9,846 nucleotides of DNA, from assembly GCA_021781695.1 (NCBI GenBank), contig JAJXWG010000045.1, positions 1 through 9,846 on the forward strand. Direction: 5' to 3'. A model generated the notes under the pieces. That model worked only from the letters and a program-made list of their open reading frames with translations. It searched no databases and had not been told where the DNA came from. How positions within the stretch are numbered: the first letter of the stretch is position 1; each line of letters starts with the position of its first letter. The translations under genes were made by a program, and so were the position numbers. Shown here in pieces: positions 6,453 through 9,846 of the stretch. Source of the DNA: Pseudomonadota bacterium. Lineage in GTDB: Bacteria > Pseudomonadota > Gammaproteobacteria > Burkholderiales > Gallionellaceae.

Positions 6453-8177
6453 TCAGTCGTTCAACTTGTCCAGCAGCTCGCGTATCTTCATCGGATCGTC
6501 AGTGCGCATGATTTTCTGAGTGAGCAACCCGATCTCGCGCAGGCTGGTGGTCAGAACGCGCTGCTTGATGGTCGGCACCTGGGCCGAGAACATCGAGAAC
6601 TGACGCAGACCCAGCCCCAGGAACAACCTGGTATAGGAAAGCTCTCCTGCCATTTCTCCGCATACCGAGACCGGCACCTCCAATTTATTCGCCGTACTGA
6701 TGATATGCGACAAAAGGTGCAACACCGCAGGATGCAGCGGATCGTAAAGATGCGCCACGTCTTCATCGGTTCTGTCTATCGCCAGAGTGTACTGGATCAG
6801 ATCGTTTGTGCCTATCGACAAAAAATCCAGCTGTTTTGCAAATACATTCAGCGACAGGGCGGCCGCGGGAATCTCTATCATGCCGCCTATTTTCACCTCG
6901 CGATCATAGGGAATACCCTCGAATTCCAGGCTCTGCTTGGTTGCATTGATGAACTGCAAGGTCTGGTTGAGTTCAGACACGGAAGATAGCATCGGAATCA
7001 GTATCTTCACGTTGCCATAGTGGGTTGCGCGCAAGAGCGCTCGCAACTGGGTGCGGAAAAGCTGCGGCTCGGCAAGGCAAAGACGTATCGCGCGCAAGCC
7101 CAGCGCGGGATTGCTGGCAACCCGCTCTGCGCCCTTGATCTGCTTGTCTGCACCCAGATCGAAGGTGCGTATCGTGACAGGCATGCCGTTCATACCTGCC
7201 GCTGCCGCACGGTATGCCTCGAACTGTTCTTCCTCATCCGGCAGTTCGTCGCGGTTCAGGAACAGGAACTCGCTGCGGAATAGCCCCACCCCGGTCGCGC
7301 CGTTTTCCTTTGCGTCACTGATGTCTTCCGGCTTTTCTATGTTGGCGTGCAGCTCGACTGCCGCACCATCAAGCGTGTTTGCGCGCGCGGTGCGCAACCG
7401 CCTGAGTTTCTTGCGCTCCAGCTCCCATTCGCTTTGCAGCAGCTTGTATTCAGCAAGGATCGCCTTGTCTGGGCTGACGATCAATATGCCCTGCTCGCCA
7501 TCCAGAATCAGCAGGTCATCCTCGCGTATCAGTTCGCGCGCGTGGTGCAGGCCTACCACGCAGGGCGTATTGAGACTGCGCGCAACAATCGCGGTATGCG
7601 ATGTAGCACTCCCGGCATCGGTGACGAAGGCTGCAAATTGCTGCGGCTTGAACTGGATCATATCCGCGGGGCTCAAGTCATGGGCAACCAGTATCGTCTC
7701 GACATCGTGACGCAAGTGCGTAGGCTGATGCCCGGGTTGGCCTGAGAGCTGCTTTAGCAATCGTTCGGCAACCTGCTTCACATCCGCCTGCCGCTCGCGC
7801 AGGTATGCATCCTCGAATTCGTCAAACTGCGCTGCCAACGCGTCCGTCTGCACCTTGACCGCCCATTCCGCATTGCAATGCTCGCGCTCGACCATCTGGC
7901 GCGGCCCGATGCTAAGCAGCGGGTCATCCAGTATCATCTGGTGCAATTCAAGAAAGGCGTCGAACTCTGCGGCAGTATAGCTCGGACGGTTTCTGCGCAG
8001 ACTGGCAAACTCGCTACGCGTGGCCTGAAGCGCCGCATCAAAACGCGCGACCTCGTCTGCAACAAAGGGTTTGGGCAGCGTGTAATGCGCCACCTCAAGC
8101 GAGTTATGCGAGAGCAGATGCGCATAGCCGATCGCAATGCCGCTGGATACCGCAATGCCATGCAGCGCGAAAGTCAT
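6453..8177 (-). CDS. ptsI: PTS enzyme I (PEP-protein phosphotransferase)
   Basis: 574-residue cytoplasmic enzyme I, the usual length. It takes phosphate from PEP and passes it to HPr. The N-terminal part holds the phospho-histidine domain with His194 in DAGSATSHTAIVAR. The PEP-binding barrel shows GATGVGLFRSEFLF (293-306), TIRTFDLGADK (335-345), IGTNDLIQYTLAIDR (455-469) and VSVCGEMAGE with the general acid Cys506. The ATG at 8177-8175 overlaps the ptsH stop as ATGA. An open frame continues upstream to 8354, but it only runs through ptsH in another frame and is not part of the protein. The string EIIA-HPr-EI without EIIB or EIIC resembles the regulatory PTS of several betaproteobacteria. No hairpin terminator was seen after the stop. 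Confidence 0.96.
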   Translation of the reverse strand: MTFALHGIAVSSGIAIGYAHLLSHNSLEVAHYTLPKPFVADEVARFDAALQATRSEFASLRRNRPSYTAAEFDAFLELHQMILDDPLLSIGPRQMVEREHCNAEWAVKVQTDALAAQFDEFEDAYLRERQADVKQVAERLLKQLSGQPGHQPTHLRHDVETILVAHDLSPADMIQFKPQQFAAFVTDAGSATSHTAIVARSLNTPCVVGLHHARELIREDDLLILDGEQGILIVSPDKAILAEYKLLQSEWELERKKLRRLRTARANTLDGAAVELHANIEKPEDISDAKENGATGVGLFRSEFLFLNRDELPDEEEQFEAYRAAAAGMNGMPVTIRTFDLGADKQIKGAERVASNPALGLRAIRLCLAEPQLFRTQLRALLRATHYGNVKILIPMLSSVSELNQTLQFINATKQSLEFEGIPYDREVKIGGMIEIPAAALSLNVFAKQLDFLSIGTNDLIQYTLAIDRTDEDVAHLYDPLHPAVLHLLSHIISTANKLEVPVSVCGEMAGELSYTRLFLGLGLRQFSMFSAQVPTIKQRVLTTSLREIGLLTQKIMRTDDPMKIRELLDKLND

Positions 8178-8440
8178 TCGCCTTCCCCGAAATAATCGTT
8201 GATCAGCGCAACGATCGCGCTCATTGCCGCTTCCTCGTCCTCGCCTTTCGTCTCTATGGAGATGGTCGCACCCTTGGCCGCTGCCAGCATCATCACGCCC
8301 ATGATGCTTTTGGCGTTCACGCGGCGGTTGTTGCGAGAGAGCATCACTTCGCAATTGAAACTGGAGGCCAGCTGGGTGAGTTTGGCCGATGCGCGTGCAT
8401 GCAAGCCCAGTTTATTAATGATCACTACGTCTTGCTGCAT
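8174..8440 (-). CDS. ptsH: Phosphocarrier protein HPr
   Basis: 88-residue cytoplasmic phosphocarrier between enzyme I and EIIA. The active-site histidine is His14 in NKLGLHARASAKL. The regulatory serine is Ser45 in NAKSIMGVMMLAA, the site that HPr kinase/phosphorylase modifies where that enzyme exists; none is in the window. The ATG at 8440-8438 follows the EIIA stop by one base and has GGAG seven bases upstream. An in-frame TTG at 8461 would add seven residues overlapping EIIA and is rejected. Its stop overlaps the ptsI start (ATGA). Length and both motifs are typical. Confidence 0.96.
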   Translation of the reverse strand: MQQDVVIINKLGLHARASAKLTQLASSFNCEVMLSRNNRRVNAKSIMGVMMLAAAKGATISIETKGEDEEAAMSAIVALINDYFGEGE

Positions 8441-8441
8441 G

Positions 8442-8828
8442 CTAATGCTCCATGTGGACAATGCATTCGCGTCCGCCTTCGACGGCCAGATCGGCCATTT
8501 CCTTCAACGATTTATTCGACGAACACACCACGCGCAACAGCATCGGCAGATTCACGCCAGCCACCCCGGACACGCGCTCTGCATGGCAAAGCCTGCGGCC
8601 GATATTGGCAGGTGTGGCGCCGAACACATCGGTCAAAATCAAAACACCGCTGCCGTTGTCAAGCTCCTTGATGAGTTCTTCTCCTTCGGCGACTTTCTGC
8701 TGCGGATCCTCTTCGGCCAGCACAGGCAGAACCCGGAGATTGTCGGGCATCCTGCCCAGCACATGCCTGACACATTCGGCCAGGCTTCCGCCCAGCCCGT
8801 TGTGCGCCACCAGTAATATTCCAACCAA
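8442..8828 (-). CDS. PTS EIIA component, mannose (EIIA-Man) family
   Basis: 128-residue single-domain EIIA of the mannose family, a cytoplasmic protein that accepts phosphate from HPr on His9 (LLVAHNGLGG). The DVFGATPANIG stretch (about 67-77) and GVNLPMLLRVV (91-101) are family landmarks. E. coli ManX fuses this domain to EIIB; here the gene ends after EIIA, and no EIIB, EIIC or EIID is nearby. The role is therefore probably regulatory rather than sugar uptake (inference). The start is TTG (8828-8826), decided by a near-perfect AAGGAGG eight bases upstream and by the family N-terminus MVGILLVAH. It lies 21 bases after apbE and one base before ptsH. Confidence 0.92.
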   Translation of the reverse strand: MVGILLVAHNGLGGSLAECVRHVLGRMPDNLRVLPVLAEEDPQQKVAEGEELIKELDNGSGVLILTDVFGATPANIGRRLCHAERVSGVAGVNLPMLLRVVCSSNKSLKEMADLAVEGGRECIVHMEH

Positions 8829-8836
8829 TTCAAATC

Positions 8837-8843
8837 CCTCCTT
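8837..8843 (-). promoter_or_regulatory. Ribosome binding site deciding the TTG start of EIIA
   Basis: Minus strand AAGGAGG lies in the 21-base gap after the apbE stop, eight bases before TTG 8828-8826. No in-frame ATG or GTG offers an alternative near the conserved N-terminus. Confidence 0.8.
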
Positions 8844-8849
8844 GCACCC

Positions 8850-9846
8850 CTATTCGACCTGCAGGTGCACTTTCTTATCAGTGAATTCTAGCCGTTTCTT
8901 CAGTTCGTTTGTGATATGAATGCTGCCGCGCTCATCCACCAGCATCGCATCTGCAAGATTCATCCGATCCGCCGCCTGCCGCCAGCCTTGCGTACCGGTG
9001 ACAAACAAAGGTTTGGAATCCGCATCCGACAATGTCCCCGCATGCACGCCATGAGTCAGCACAGTCACTTCCTCGACGCCCTGCACAGGGTAGCCGTTTC
9101 TGGGGTCTATCAGGTGACAGTAGCGCTTTCCCCCCAGCATGAAATACCGCTGATAATCGCCAGAAGTGCCAATCGCCTCGCCGTCCTGCAGATCGACCAC
9201 AGCCAGAGCGCCGGAATCCCTGGGATGCTGTATCCCGACACGCCAGAATTTTTCACCATGTTTGCCTATCGCCATGATATTGCCGCCTATGTTGATCAGC
9301 GCATTGTGTATGCCTGCCTTTTTCAGCAATTCGGCCGCCCTGTCCAGTGCATAACCCTTGGCATATCCCCCAAGATCGATTTGCACTGCCTTGTTGCTGC
9401 TATGCACCAGCACCCCCCCCCCAGACCCCTCTCCCCCTGGTTGGGAGGGGAGAAAAACCAAATCGCTCATTTGCGGATTCGCGCTCACCCACGTCGCGAT
9501 CAGCTTTGCATCAGGCTCGGAGGGCTTGAAGGTATCCGCATGAAATCCCCACAACCCCACCAGGCCGCCTATCGCCGGATTGAACAGACCCTGCGACTGT
9601 TTCGACAGGGATGCCGCATCCTGCAGTATCGCAGCCAGTTCTTCGGTCACGACGCGATCCTTGCCTTCCGCGATGGCCTTGTTCAAATCGCTCAGTTCGG
9701 AAGGTTTCCAGGCATGCAGCATGTTGTGCAGGCGCTGGAATTCATTCATCACTTCAGCCGATGCCTGCCTGGCATGCTGTTCCTCTTCGCCGTAGATCGT
9801 GATCTCAACCAGCGTGCCGAACACATAGCCCTCTTCCTGATACAGG
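8850..9846 (-). CDS. apbE: ApbE-type FAD:protein FMN transferase, 5' end outside window
   Basis: ApbE transferases use FAD and Mg to attach FMN to Thr/Ser of target flavoproteins such as NqrB/C or RnfG/D, usually on the periplasmic side as lipoproteins. The frame is open to the window edge (visible start LYQEEGYVFGTLVEITIYG), so the signal peptide and start are not seen; a GTG at 9824 is internal. Landmarks in order: FGTLVEITIYG, GLFNPAIGGLVGLWGF, IDLGGYAKGYALDRA, LINIGGNIMAIG, GTSGDYQRYF, CHLIDPRNGYPV and the metal-site region DADSKPLFVTG. Between the second and third lies an unusual Pro/Gly-rich run, PSQPGGEGSGGG, encoded by a palindromic GC-rich segment with a ten-base C run (see repeats). 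The frame stays intact across it. Its flavoprotein target is not in the window. The EIIA gene follows after 21 bases. Confidence 0.9.
   Translation of the reverse strand, partial: LYQEEGYVFGTLVEITIYGEEEQHARQASAEVMNEFQRLHNMLHAWKPSELSDLNKAIAEGKDRVVTEELAAILQDAASLSKQSQGLFNPAIGGLVGLWGFHADTFKPSEPDAKLIATWVSANPQMSDLVFLPSQPGGEGSGGGVLVHSSNKAVQIDLGGYAKGYALDRAAELLKKAGIHNALINIGGNIMAIGKHGEKFWRVGIQHPRDSGALAVVDLQDGEAIGTSGDYQRYFMLGGKRYCHLIDPRNGYPVQGVEEVTVLTHGVHAGTLSDADSKPLFVTGTQGWRQAADRMNLADAMLVDERGSIHITNELKKRLEFTDKKVHLQVE
9413..9422. repeat. C10 homopolymer inside apbE
   Basis: Ten consecutive C on the plus strand (G10 in the coding strand) encode the Gly-rich part of the apbE insert. Gain or loss of one base would shift the frame before the conserved IDLGGYAKGYALD block. 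It could be a slippage hotspot, or a place where sequencing miscounts; the frame as given is intact. Confidence 0.85.
9426..9453. repeat. Palindromic C/T-rich repeat-like insert in apbE
   Basis: TCTCCCC (9430-9436) and GGGGAGA (9447-9453) form a perfect seven-base inverted repeat around a ten-base centre. It is flanked by CCC(C) on the left and the C10 run beyond. The composition resembles the short CCCTCTCCC-type palindromes common between genes in proteobacteria, here lying inside a coding frame. Family membership is from memory and needs a genome-wide comparison. Confidence 0.6.

Noticed and set aside
7051..7710. Plus-strand open frame of about 219 codons antisense to ptsI
   Set aside because: Ser/Arg-rich shadow of the well-conserved EI frame, without start signal or domain.
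8178..8354. N-terminal extension of enzyme I by 59 residues
   Set aside because: It is low-complexity charged sequence produced by reading ptsH in another frame. The ATG at 8177 gives the standard EI N-terminus and length.

Overview
The window looks like ordinary chromosome from a betaproteobacterium. The evidence is the metX-metW-ampG string, a short PTS made only of EIIA(Man), HPr and EI, and moderately GC-rich coding sequence. Protein style recalls Nitrosomonadales/Gallionellaceae, but that placement is a guess from memory. No rRNA, tRNA, CRISPR array, transposase or phage gene was seen.

Layout. (1) Positions 1-2825, minus strand: a methionine operon read leftward from a promoter near 2830-2858. 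It runs through a SAM-II type riboswitch (2747-2825), a terminator-like hairpin (2709-2745), metX, metW and ampG. ampG leaves the window at position 1. The three genes are joined by ATGA stop/start overlaps. (2) Positions 2959-4065, plus strand: a divergent alanine dehydrogenase gene, ald. (3) Positions 4062-9846, minus strand: seven codirectional genes with gaps of 38 bases or less, in transcription order apbE (5' end outside the window), EIIA(Man), ptsH, ptsI, a small cysteine-rich protein, phr (photolyase) and a YibF-like glutathione transferase. Their stop/start overlaps and short gaps suggest one long transcript or nested transcripts. ald and the transferase gene converge and share a CTAG in which both stop codons lie.

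How they work together. MetX and MetW acylate homoserine in methionine synthesis, and the leader RNA appears to sense S-adenosylmethionine and stop transcription when it is plentiful. EI, HPr and EIIA form a phosphorelay from PEP with no sugar permease subunit visible, which suggests a regulatory PTS. ApbE attaches FMN to exported or membrane proteins. Photolyase repairs UV dimers.

The most interesting signals are: the metX leader (SAM-II core with an extra hairpin and a plausible antiterminator/terminator pair); a natural Phe at the outer position of the photolyase tryptophan triad; a palindromic GC-rich insert with a ten-base C run inside apbE; and the unrecognised Cys-rich small protein. 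No wholly new multi-gene system was found.
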